64,000 nucleotides of DNA, taken from CAVYWD01 sp963772225 (lineage in GTDB: Bacteria > Myxococcota > Myxococcia > Myxococcales > UBA5297). The notes under the pieces are model-generated. The model saw only the letters and a list, made by a program, of their open reading frames with translations. It searched no databases and was not told the DNA's origin. Both the position numbers and the translations under genes were made by a program. The stretch spans positions 2,542,001 through 2,606,000 of the forward strand of contig CAVYWD010000002.1 in the NCBI GenBank assembly GCA_963772225.1, in the 5' to 3' direction. Positions 46,564-54,620 of the stretch are shown one piece after another. The stretch's first letter is position 1. Each line of letters begins with the position of its first letter.

Positions 46564-48948
46564 ATGGAAGGCGCCCATGCCATCAGGTCGGCTGTGCGTC
46601 GCCATCGCGCCGCCGTGGCGGCGCTCATGGCCGCCGCGCTCGTTGCGGCGCTCTTCGCCGCCAGCCTGAAAGTCGGGCTCGACCGACCGCGGCCTTCGCG
46701 GATGATCGTCGACCGCCGCGGGCGCTACCTGGGCGAGCTGCCGGGCGAGGGCGACGCCATGGGCTTCTGGCCGCCGCCCGAAGCGCTGCCCGACAAGATG
46801 GTCCGCGCGACGCTCGCCGCGGAGGACCGGCACTTCTACGAGCACTTAGGGGTGCGGCCGCAGGCGGTGGCCCGGGCCGTCTACCAGAACGCGAAGAACC
46901 TGCGGGTCGTCTCGGGCGCGTCGACGGTCGCCATGCAGGTGGCGAGGCTGCAGAGCCCGGCGGCGAGGTCGCTCTGGCACAAGGCGCGGGAGATGGCGGA
47001 GGCGCTCCTGCTCGTGCGCGCGCACGGGCGCGAGCGGGTGCTGCGGCAGTACCTGACGCTGGCGCCCTACGGCAACAACGTCCGCGGGGCGGCGCGGGCG
47101 GCCAGGCTCTACTTCGACAAGCCGCTGGAAGATGTCTCCTGGCTGCAGGCGGCCTTCCTCGCTTCGCTGCCGCAGGCGCCCGGGCACATGAACCCGTACG
47201 AGAAGGAGGGGCTCGCCCGAGCGATGCGCCGGGCGCGGCGCATCCTGCACACGCTGCGCGAGCAGGGCGCCATCGGCGACGAGGACCTGCGCCAGGCGCT
47301 CGCGAGCGACCTGCGGCTCGCCCCTCGGCCGCGGCGCGACTTGGCGGCGCTGCACGCCGTTCTGGCGCTGGGCGCGAAGCTGCCGGCGTCGGCGCCGGCC
47401 CTCTCGACCGCGGCGCTCGACCTGGACGTCCAGGCCCTCGCGGCGCGCGCGGTGGCCGACGAGGCGCAAAGCCTCTCGGAGGCGGGCGCGGGCAACGGCG
47501 CGGCGCTGGTGGTCGACACGGCGACCGGCGAGGTGCTCGCGCACGTCGGCTCCACGGACTACTTCTCGAAAGAGCAGCGGGGCTCCATCGACTACGCGCG
47601 GGTAAAGCGGTCGCCGGGGAGCGCGCTCAAGCCCTTCATCTACGGCCTGGCGCTGCAGCAGGGGCGCTACACCGCCGCGAGCGAGCTCGCCGACACTCCC
47701 GTCGAGCTGTCCGCGGGGCTAGGGCGGACGTGGGCGCCGGAGAACGCCAATCACGCGTTTCAAGGCCCGATGCTCCTGCGCGAGGCGCTGGGCAATTCGC
47801 GCAACGTGCCGGCGCTGCAGGTCCTCTCGGACGTCGGGGTCGAGCCGGTGCTCGAGCTCCTGGAGAAGGGCGGAGTCCAGGACGTCTCCTTCGAGCCCGG
47901 GCGCTACGGCCTGGGGCTGGCGCTGGGCGCGCTGCCGGTGACGCTGGAGGAGCTCGCGGTGCTTTACCTGGCGTTGGCGAGGGGAGGCGAGGCGGCGCCA
48001 CTGAAGGAGTTCGCGGGCGAGAAGCGCGAAAAGGGCCAACGGATTCTCTCGCGGGAGACGGCGCAGATGCTCGCGAACATCCTGTCCGACCCCCGGGCGC
48101 GGCGGCCGGCGTTCCCCGCGGGCGGGCCGCTCGATTTCGACGAGGCGGTCGCGGTGAAGACGGGCACGAGCCAGGGCGCGCGCGACGCGTGGGCCGTGGG
48201 GTTCTCGGACCGGCTGCTGGTCGCCGTCTGGATAGGCAACCACGACGGCCGGCGGATGAACCAGGTGAGCGGCGCGTCGGCGGCCGGCGCGGCGCTCCAC
48301 GCCATTCTGGAGGGCGCGATGCCGCTCGTCGCGCCCCAGCGGCCGGTGGCGACGAGCTTCCCGCCGCCGGAGCGCTACGTGGCCGTCGACGTGTGCCCGC
48401 TCTCGGGCAAGCGCGCGGGCCCGCGCTGCCCGCACCGGAAGGCGGAGGTCTTCGCGCCGGGGACCGAGCCGACCGAGCTGTGCCCCTTTCACGCCCTGGT
48501 GAAGCTGGACGTCCGCAACGGCCTGAGGGCGGGCCCGAGCTGCCCCAAGGCGTTCGTGAGCGAGCGCGCGATGCTGGATCTGCCGGCGACCTATGAGGCC
48601 TGGGCGGCGAGCCAACGGATGGAGATCGCGCCCAGGGTCGTGAGCCCCCTGTGCCGCGACGCTGCTTACGGCGAGTCGCCGAAGGTGACCATCCGCGAGC
48701 CGCGGCAAAACGCTCGATTCCTCTGGGACCCGGACACGCCCAGGGAAGCCGCGGCGCTGCGGCTGTCGGCCAAGGTGGACCCGCCGGACGAGGAGATCCT
48801 CTGGGTGGTCGATGGGGCGCCGCTCGCCAAGGTCGGGTACCCGCATTCGGTGCGGTGGAGCCCGACGCCGGGGTGGCACACCATCGCCGCTCGGATGGTG
48901 AGAAGGGCGCAGGCGAGCGGGGAGGTGCGGATCAAGGTGGAGGATTGA
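46564..48948 (+). CDS. pbpC: Penicillin-binding protein 1C
   Basis: 794 residues from the ATG at 46564 (a GTG at 46555 overlapping the previous stop is possible). There is one N-terminal transmembrane segment (AAVAALMAAALVAALFAAS). The glycosyltransferase domain has AAEDRHFYEHLGV, STVAMQVARL and YGNNVRGAARAARLYF. The transpeptidase domain has the SxxK active site in SPGSALKPF, SRN, and KTGTSQGARDAWAVGF. A C-terminal BiPBP_C domain (residues about 700-794) ends the protein. It would polymerise and cross-link peptidoglycan in the periplasm. Pairing with A2M is widespread; the usual idea is that A2M guards the cell when PBP1C repairs the wall. Identification is firm. Confidence 0.95.
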   Translation: MEGAHAIRSAVRRHRAAVAALMAAALVAALFAASLKVGLDRPRPSRMIVDRRGRYLGELPGEGDAMGFWPPPEALPDKMVRATLAAEDRHFYEHLGVRPQAVARAVYQNAKNLRVVSGASTVAMQVARLQSPAARSLWHKAREMAEALLLVRAHGRERVLRQYLTLAPYGNNVRGAARAARLYFDKPLEDVSWLQAAFLASLPQAPGHMNPYEKEGLARAMRRARRILHTLREQGAIGDEDLRQALASDLRLAPRPRRDLAALHAVLALGAKLPASAPALSTAALDLDVQALAARAVADEAQSLSEAGAGNGAALVVDTATGEVLAHVGSTDYFSKEQRGSIDYARVKRSPGSALKPFIYGLALQQGRYTAASELADTPVELSAGLGRTWAPENANHAFQGPMLLREALGNSRNVPALQVLSDVGVEPVLELLEKGGVQDVSFEPGRYGLGLALGALPVTLEELAVLYLALARGGEAAPLKEFAGEKREKGQRILSRETAQMLANILSDPRARRPAFPAGGPLDFDEAVAVKTGTSQGARDAWAVGFSDRLLVAVWIGNHDGRRMNQVSGASAAGAALHAILEGAMPLVAPQRPVATSFPPPERYVAVDVCPLSGKRAGPRCPHRKAEVFAPGTEPTELCPFHALVKLDVRNGLRAGPSCPKAFVSERAMLDLPATYEAWAASQRMEIAPRVVSPLCRDAAYGESPKVTIREPRQNARFLWDPDTPREAAALRLSAKVDPPDEEILWVVDGAPLAKVGYPHSVRWSPTPGWHTIAARMVRRAQASGEVRIKVED

Positions 48949-48974
48949 GGGCGCAGCTCCGATGCCGCTTTTGC

Positions 48975-49199
48975 CTATTTGGCTTTCAACGGCTCCAGGA
49001 GCTGCTCCAAGCCGTTGACCTTGATCTCATACAGCTCCCGCAGGAGCCCGCCCATGTCGCCCGCCGGGTAGCCGGTGCGGTGATACCAGACCACGTACGG
49101 CTCCGGCAGGTCGACGAGCAGCCTTCCCTTGTACTTGCCGAACGGCATGCGGGTAGTGGCCAGGGCCAGAAGGCGGTGGGGATTGGGCAGCGCGTCCAA
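48975..49199 (-). CDS. DUF3820 family small protein
   Basis: 74 residues if it starts at the TTG at 49199, which fits the family length; an ATG at the MPFGKYKG segment would give a shorter version. The diagnostic stretch is MPFGKYKGRLLVDLPEPYVVWYHR, with the conserved end YEIKVNGLEQLLEPLK. Family members (also called putative quorum-sensing-regulated virulence factor) are small cytoplasmic proteins without a defined biochemical role. The open frame extends far upstream, but this part does not match the family. It converges on pbpC with 26 bases between them. Confidence 0.75.
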   Translation of the reverse strand: MDALPNPHRLLALATTRMPFGKYKGRLLVDLPEPYVVWYHRTGYPAGDMGGLLRELYEIKVNGLEQLLEPLKAK

Positions 49200-49447
49200 G
49201 GGGGGAGCTCCGTCGAGTGCCTCCCTTGTACCGCGAACCCCTCTCGAAAGTCGAAAGGCGCCAAGCCAGCGGAGCTCCTCCTCCGCGCGCTCCGCCGGCA
49301 GCAGGTCGCTCGAAAAGGCCCACGCCACGCTCGATGCCGCTTTCGCCGATTGCCGAAGCAGAATTCCTCGGGCGAGCGCGGTGGAGGCGACCCTGCTGGC
49401 GCCACAGCCCCGCCCGGCCCGAGAAAACAAAAGCTGCGTGTCTTCCA

Positions 49448-49939
49448 TTATGGATGGGACTCGTGCGGCACCTCGCGCCGCACGGGCACCGCCCGCGTGG
49501 TGGAGGCCGCACCCAAAATGGCGGCGATGAGCGATCCGAAGATGGAGCCGACGACCGCCCAGTTGAATCCAGCCGGCACCGGAATGTTTCCGCGCGCCGG
49601 GTTGAACACCAAGCTGAACAGGTTGGTGAGCAGCGCGCCCAGGCTCATCGTGAAGCCCCAAATCACCACGCCGTGAAGCGTGCCGTCGAAGCGCGTGGCG
49701 AGGTAGCGCGAGCGCGACGCGATCAAGCCGCCGATGAACAATGCGATGATCGGCGCGACCAGGTTGTAGATCGCCGTCCAAGCGTTCAACCCTGCGCCGG
49801 CTTGAAGCGCGGCGCCCAGGGCGAGCAGCAACATCCAGACCCCCATTGCCGTGAAGCTTCCCCCCAGGACCGCGCTCCAATGGATGGTCCTCGAGAACGC
49901 GGACAAATCGGGACCCACCTCCGAACGAACCTCTGCCAT
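49448..49939 (-). CDS. Small integral membrane protein of unknown function
   Basis: 163 residues from the ATG at 49939, preceded by AGGGGG. Four hydrophobic segments are visible: VLGGSFTAMGVWMLLLALGAAL, LVAPIIALFIGGLIA, VVIWGFTMSLGALLTNLFSLV and WAVVGSIFGSLIAAILGAA, with glycine-rich packing. The N-terminus MAEVRSEVGPDLSAFSRTIHW is soluble. I recognise no named family. It is divergent from the nuo operon, with 162 bases between the starts. Confidence 0.7.
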   Translation of the reverse strand: MAEVRSEVGPDLSAFSRTIHWSAVLGGSFTAMGVWMLLLALGAALQAGAGLNAWTAIYNLVAPIIALFIGGLIASRSRYLATRFDGTLHGVVIWGFTMSLGALLTNLFSLVFNPARGNIPVPAGFNWAVVGSIFGSLIAAILGAASTTRAVPVRREVPHESHP

Positions 49940-50101
49940 TTGCGAACCCCCTATCTCTGCAAGCAGTCGAGCAACCCGCCGACTTGAGACACCACAAAGG
50001 TGTATCGTCCGCCCTTCGAGGGCATGAGCCGCCCAGGCCCCCGCCATTGCACTCGGTCGACGCCGACCTTACTGCCATGCCCTGGCTTGGAGGGAGCAAC
50101 G

Positions 50102-50488
50102 GTGCTCTGGCCCTTTGCCGTGTACTTCGGGAGCGTGCTGGCGCTGGTGGCGGCGATGCTGGTCGTCTCTTCGGTGCTCGGTGAGCGGCACCGCGAGCGC
50201 GCGACCGGCACCCCGTACGAGAGCGGCATCGTCTCGGAAGGGAGCGCGCGGGTGCGCTTTCCGGCGCAGTTCTATCTCCTGGCCATGTTCTTCGTGGTGT
50301 TCGACCTGGAGGCGGTGTTCGTCCTCACGTGGGCGGTGGCGGGGCGCGAGCTCGGATGGGCGGGATACGCGGCGATGGCGACCTTCGTCGCGGTGCTCCT
50401 GGCCTCGCTCGCCTATTTGTCCGGCGTCGGCGCCTTCGATTTCGGGCGCAGCGCGCGCTCCCGATCCGGCCGCGAGCGAGGCGACTAA
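50102..50488 (+). CDS. nuoA: NADH-quinone oxidoreductase subunit A
   Basis: 128 residues from a GTG at 50102 with GGAGGG just upstream. Three transmembrane helices; the conserved loop TGTPYESGIVSEGSARVRFPAQFYLLAMFFVVFDLE is spread over residues 38-73 and holds the Glu/Asp residues near the quinone site. It is the first gene of the nuo operon, 24 bases ahead of nuoB. The ~160-base gap before it must carry the operon promoter; I could not assign it with confidence. Confidence 0.95.
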   Translation: MLWPFAVYFGSVLALVAAMLVVSSVLGERHRERATGTPYESGIVSEGSARVRFPAQFYLLAMFFVVFDLEAVFVLTWAVAGRELGWAGYAAMATFVAVLLASLAYLSGVGAFDFGRSARSRSGRERGD

Positions 50489-50511
50489 AGTCGTCCCCAG
50501 GGAGACAGAGA

Positions 50512-51105
50512 ATGGCGCAGGCGGGTGTCGAAGAAGCGGCCCATCGCAACGTCCTGCTGTCGAGCCTTCAAGCGATGCTCGCCTGGGGGCGCAAGAATTC
50601 CATATGGCCATTCAATTTCGGGCTGTCGTGCTGCTACGTGGAGATGGCCACCAGCATCACGAGCAAGTACGACCTGGCGCGGTTCGGCTCGGAGGTCATT
50701 CGCGGCTCCCCGCGCGAGGCGGACCTCATGGTCATCGCGGGAACCGTGTTCCTGAAGATGGCGCCGGTCATCCAAAGGCTCTACGAGCAGATGATGGCCC
50801 CGCGCTGGGTCATGTCGATGGGGTCCTGTGCCAACTCCGGCGGAATGTACGACATCTACAGCGTCGTCCAGGGGGTGGACCAATTCCTCCCGGTCGACAT
50901 CTACGTGGTCGGCTGCCCGCCTCGCCCGGACGAATTCCTGGAGGGCATCGCCCTCTTACAGCAGGCGGTCGGAAACGAGCGCCGGCCGCTGAGCTGGGTG
51001 GTCGGTGCCCAAGGTGTAAAGCGCGCTCACCTGCCGTCGCAACGCGCGCTCAAGCGCGAGGGCCGAGCGCGGGTGACGACTCTGCGCACGCCGGACGAGA
51101 CGTGA
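50512..51105 (+). CDS. nuoB: NADH-quinone oxidoreductase subunit B
   Basis: 197 residues from the ATG at 50512 (AGGGAGA upstream). It binds the terminal cluster N2 through C40-C41 (GLSCCYVEM), C106 (GSCANSGG) and C135 (GCPPRP), all present. The C-terminal extension (QRALKREGRARV) is basic. It lies at the base of the peripheral arm and hands electrons to quinone together with NuoD. Compare the Ehr fusion protein, where the first ligand pair is CxxC as in hydrogenases. Confidence 0.96.
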   Translation: MAQAGVEEAAHRNVLLSSLQAMLAWGRKNSIWPFNFGLSCCYVEMATSITSKYDLARFGSEVIRGSPREADLMVIAGTVFLKMAPVIQRLYEQMMAPRWVMSMGSCANSGGMYDIYSVVQGVDQFLPVDIYVVGCPPRPDEFLEGIALLQQAVGNERRPLSWVVGAQGVKRAHLPSQRALKREGRARVTTLRTPDET

Positions 51106-51111
51106 AAAGCC

Positions 51112-52857
51112 ATGCGCGCAACCCCCGCGATCATCGACGAGCTGAAAGAGCGCTTCGGTGACGCGGCCATCGCAGCGCAGGCCTCTTGCGACGTGCCGAC
51201 CGCATGGGTGAGGCGCGAGGAGCTGGCGGCGGTACTGCGGCATCTGAAGCTCGAATCGCCCAAGCCGTATCGAATGCTCTACGACCTCACGGCGCTCGAC
51301 GAGCGCGCAGCGCGGGTCCGCCCAGGGCTTCCGGCGAGCGACTTCACCGGGGTGTACCATCTCCTCTCCCTGGAAAGAAATGAGTACGTGCGCATCAAGG
51401 TAGCGCTCTTGGAGAAAGACCTGACCCTGCCGTCGGTCACACGTCTCTGGGCGAGCGCGAATTGGTACGAGCGAGAAGCCTTCGACATGTTCGGCATTCG
51501 GTTCGAGGGTCATCCTCATTTGCGCCGGATCCTGATGCCGCCGACCTGGGTAGGCCACCCGCTGCGCAAGGAGCACCCGGCGCGCGCGACCGAGATGGGC
51601 CCGTTTCTCCTGCCGGAGGAGAAGCAGGACGAGGAGCAGCAGGCGCTGAAGTTCAGCCCGGAAGAGTGGGGCATGAGCCGAAGCCGGGAGGGCGCGGACT
51701 TCCTCTTCCTCAACGTCGGGCCCCAGCACACCGGCACGCACGGCGTCCTGCGCATCGTGCTCCAGCTCGACGGCGAGGAGATCGTCGACGCGGTTCCAGA
51801 CATCGGCTACCACCACCGCGGCGCCGAAAAGATGGGCGAGCGGCAGACGTGGCACACGTTCATCCCGTACACCGACCGGATCGACTACCTGGGCGGCGTG
51901 ATGAACAACTTCGCCTATCTCACCGCGGTGGAGAAGCTCGCCAAGGTCGAGGTTCCCCCGCGCGCCCAGTTCATTCGGGTGATGCTCGCCGAGCTCTTTC
52001 GGATTATCAGCCACCTGGTCTGGTACGGGACCTTTGCCCAGGACGTCGGCCAGCTTTCGCCGGTGTTCTACACCTTCAACGACCGCGAGAAGGCGTTCGG
52101 CATCATCGAGGCCGTCTGCGGCGCGCGGATGCACCCGAATTGGTTTCGGATCGGCGGGGTCGCTCAGGACTTGCCCAAGGGTTGGGAGGCGATGGTCTTG
52201 GACTTCGTCCGCTACCTGCCGCCGCGCCTCGCGGAGTACGACCGGGAGGTCATGCGGAACCGAATCTTCAAGGAGCGCACCGTGGGGGTCGGCGCCCTGA
52301 GCGCGGATCAGGCCGTCGAATGGGGCGTCACCGGCCCGAACCTGCGCGCCTGCGGGCTAGAGTGGGACGTGCGCCGCAAGCAACCCTATTCGGTCTATGA
52401 AGACCTCCAGTTCGACATCCCCACGGCGAAGAACGGCGACTGCTACGACCGCGCAGTGGTCCGGATCGAGGAGATGCGCCAGAGCCTGCGCATCGTCGAG
52501 CAGTGTGTGCGCCGAATGCCGGGCGGCCCCTATAAATCGACGAATCCGCTCGCGACGCCGCCGCTCAAAGAGCGGACGATGCACGACATCGAGACGCTCA
52601 TCACCCATTTCCTGGGAGTGAGCTGGGGCCCGGTGATCGCGCCGGGCGAGGCGCTGGGCGCCATCGAGGCGACCAAGGGTAACAATGGCTATTACCTGGT
52701 CAGCGACGGAGGAACGAGCAGCTACCGAACGCGCATTCGCACACCGTCCTTTCCGCACCTGCAAGCCTTGCCCTTCCTATGCCGCGGTCTGCTGGTCTCC
52801 GACCTGCTCGCCATCCTGGGGAGCCTGGACTACGTGCTGGCCGACGTCGACCGATAG
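51112..52857 (+). CDS. nuoCD: NADH-quinone oxidoreductase fused subunit C/D
   Basis: 581 residues. The NuoC part (about 1-165) has ANWYEREAFDMFGIRFEGHPHLRRILMP, and NuoD (about 190-581) begins FLFLNVGPQHTGTHGVLRIV. The residues lining the quinone cavity are present (GPQHTGTHG, IGYHHRGAEKM, YTDRIDYL). The linker is short, as in E. coli NuoCD. No nickel ligands are expected or present. It starts 6 bases after nuoB and ends 15 bases before nuoE. Confidence 0.96.
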   Translation: MRATPAIIDELKERFGDAAIAAQASCDVPTAWVRREELAAVLRHLKLESPKPYRMLYDLTALDERAARVRPGLPASDFTGVYHLLSLERNEYVRIKVALLEKDLTLPSVTRLWASANWYEREAFDMFGIRFEGHPHLRRILMPPTWVGHPLRKEHPARATEMGPFLLPEEKQDEEQQALKFSPEEWGMSRSREGADFLFLNVGPQHTGTHGVLRIVLQLDGEEIVDAVPDIGYHHRGAEKMGERQTWHTFIPYTDRIDYLGGVMNNFAYLTAVEKLAKVEVPPRAQFIRVMLAELFRIISHLVWYGTFAQDVGQLSPVFYTFNDREKAFGIIEAVCGARMHPNWFRIGGVAQDLPKGWEAMVLDFVRYLPPRLAEYDREVMRNRIFKERTVGVGALSADQAVEWGVTGPNLRACGLEWDVRRKQPYSVYEDLQFDIPTAKNGDCYDRAVVRIEEMRQSLRIVEQCVRRMPGGPYKSTNPLATPPLKERTMHDIETLITHFLGVSWGPVIAPGEALGAIEATKGNNGYYLVSDGGTSSYRTRIRTPSFPHLQALPFLCRGLLVSDLLAILGSLDYVLADVDR

Positions 52858-52872
52858 AGGAGCACCGCGACC

Positions 52873-53337
52873 GTGCTCACCGCCGAGGAGATTCGGGAGA
52901 TCGAGGACGAGGTGCGGCATTACCCGTCGCGTGAGGCCGGGGCCATCGACGCCCTTCGAATCGTGCAGAAGCACCGCGGGACTCTTTCCGACCAGAGTCT
53001 GCGCGACGCGGCGGCGGTGCTCGGGCTCAGCCGCGAAGAGCTCGACGGGGTGGCCACCTTCTACAACCTCCTCTTTCGCAAACCCGTCGGCAGGCACGTC
53101 ATCCTCGTCTGCGACAGCGTCGTCTGCTGGGCCATGGGTTACGAGGGGCTTCGAGAAGCGCTGGAGAAGCGCCTACAGGTCGGGCTCGGCGGGACGACCG
53201 GCGACGGCCGATTCACGCTCCTGCCGAGCGTGTGCCTGGGAGCGTGCGACCGCGCCCCGGTGTTGATGGTCGACGGCGATACGCATTTCGACGTGGTACC
53301 GGAAGGCCTGGAGGCGCTTCTCGAGCCATACCTATGA
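52873..53337 (+). CDS. nuoE: NADH-quinone oxidoreductase subunit E
   Basis: 154 residues from a GTG (GAGGAGCACC upstream). The thioredoxin-like [2Fe-2S] domain has all four ligands of cluster N1a: C80, C85 (VCDSVVC) and C121, C125 (CLGAC). The N-terminal helical bundle with ATFYNLLFRKPVGRH is typical. With NuoF and NuoG it forms the NADH dehydrogenase module. Its TGA overlaps the ATG of nuoF. Confidence 0.96.
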   Translation: MLTAEEIREIEDEVRHYPSREAGAIDALRIVQKHRGTLSDQSLRDAAAVLGLSREELDGVATFYNLLFRKPVGRHVILVCDSVVCWAMGYEGLREALEKRLQVGLGGTTGDGRFTLLPSVCLGACDRAPVLMVDGDTHFDVVPEGLEALLEPYL

Positions 53338-54617
53338 GTGGGGCTCGGGAAACGCCCTTGACCAGGCGGATCGCGCGGGACGGCGAGCCGCTGGACGTGA
53401 ACGGGTACGAGCGGGCGGGCGGATTCGCTGGCCTGCGCCGAGCGCTACAGCTCCAGCCGAAAGAGGTGACGGAGCAGGTGAAGCGCTCGAATCTGCGCGG
53501 GCGCGGCGGCGCAGGGTTTCCGACGGGGCTCAAATGGAGCTTCGTCCCCATGGGGTCGGAGGCGCCGCGCCCCAAATACGTGGTCGCCAACGCCGACGAG
53601 ATGGAGCCCGGCACCTTCAAAGACCGCCTTTTGCTCGAGGGCGACCCGCTGCAGCTCCTGGAAGGGGTCGCCATCGCGGCCTACGCCGTCGAGGCGGAGG
53701 TCGCCTATGTGTTTTTGCGCCAGGAGTATCGGCTGGCCGAGCGGAGGCTGCGGAAGGCCATTGCAGAGGCCCACGCGCGGGGCTACCTGGGCCGAAACAT
53801 TCTCGGCACCCATTTCAACCTGGAGCTGCACCTGCACCTGAGCGCGGGGCGATATATGTGCGGCGAAGAGACGGGGCTGCTCAATGCCCTGGAGGGCAAG
53901 CGGGCGAATCCGCGGACCAAGCCGCCCTATCCGCAAGTCTCCGGGCTGTTCGGGAAGCCGACCGTGGTGCAGAACGTCGAGACGCTCTGCAACCTGCCGC
54001 ACATTCTGGAAAACGGCCCGGACTGGTTCAAGGGCCTGAGCCGGTCCTCCGACAGCGGCACCAAGCTCTACGGCGCGAGCGGGCGAGTGAAGCGGCCCGG
54101 GCTCTGGGAGCTCCCGATGGGGACGCCGCTGCGGGAGATTCTCGAGGAGCACGCCGGGGGGATGCGCGACGGAATTCGCCTGAGAGGGCTCTTGCCCGGA
54201 GGCGCGTCGACCGACTTTCTCACCGCTCAGCACCTGGACGTGAAGATGGATTTCGAGGAGGTGCAAAAGGTCGGCAGCCGACTCGGCACGGGCACCATCA
54301 TCACCCTGGACGACAAGACATGCCCGGTGGGGATGGTGCGAAACCTCATGCACTTCTTTGCACAGGAATCGTGCGGTTGGTGCACCCCGTGCTGGAGCGG
54401 GCTCGCCTTTTGCGAGCAAATGCTCACCGCCTTGGAGGAAGGCAGCGGGCGGGCGGAGGACCTGGACGCCCTCGAGCTCCAATCGCATTTCAACGCCCTC
54501 GGCCACACCTTCTGCGCCCTGGCCCCCGGAGCGGTCGAGCCGCTGCAGAGCGCCCTCAAGCACTTTCGAGGGGACTTCGAGCGCCACCTGGAGCTGAACC
54601 GCTGCCCGTGGAGGTAG
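53334..54617 (+). CDS. nuoF: NADH-quinone oxidoreductase subunit F
   Basis: 427 residues; the ATG at 53334 overlaps the nuoE stop (ATGA). The FMN/NADH site is intact: LRGRGGAGFPTGLKW, NADEMEPGTFKDR and the GEETGLLNALEGKR loop. Cluster N3 ligands are C347, C350, C353 (SCGWCTPC) and C394. It oxidises NADH and passes electrons via FMN to the iron-sulphur chain. The C-terminus ends LNRCPWR, directly before the nuoG start. Confidence 0.96.
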   Translation: MSGARETPLTRRIARDGEPLDVNGYERAGGFAGLRRALQLQPKEVTEQVKRSNLRGRGGAGFPTGLKWSFVPMGSEAPRPKYVVANADEMEPGTFKDRLLLEGDPLQLLEGVAIAAYAVEAEVAYVFLRQEYRLAERRLRKAIAEAHARGYLGRNILGTHFNLELHLHLSAGRYMCGEETGLLNALEGKRANPRTKPPYPQVSGLFGKPTVVQNVETLCNLPHILENGPDWFKGLSRSSDSGTKLYGASGRVKRPGLWELPMGTPLREILEEHAGGMRDGIRLRGLLPGGASTDFLTAQHLDVKMDFEEVQKVGSRLGTGTIITLDDKTCPVGMVRNLMHFFAQESCGWCTPCWSGLAFCEQMLTALEEGSGRAEDLDALELQSHFNALGHTFCALAPGAVEPLQSALKHFRGDFERHLELNRCPWR

Positions 54618-54620
54618 CCG

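Noticed and set aside
49984..50008. Promoter of the nuo operon (TTGAGA ... TATCGT)
   Set aside because: The two boxes are only 13 bases apart, too close for a sigma-70 promoter.
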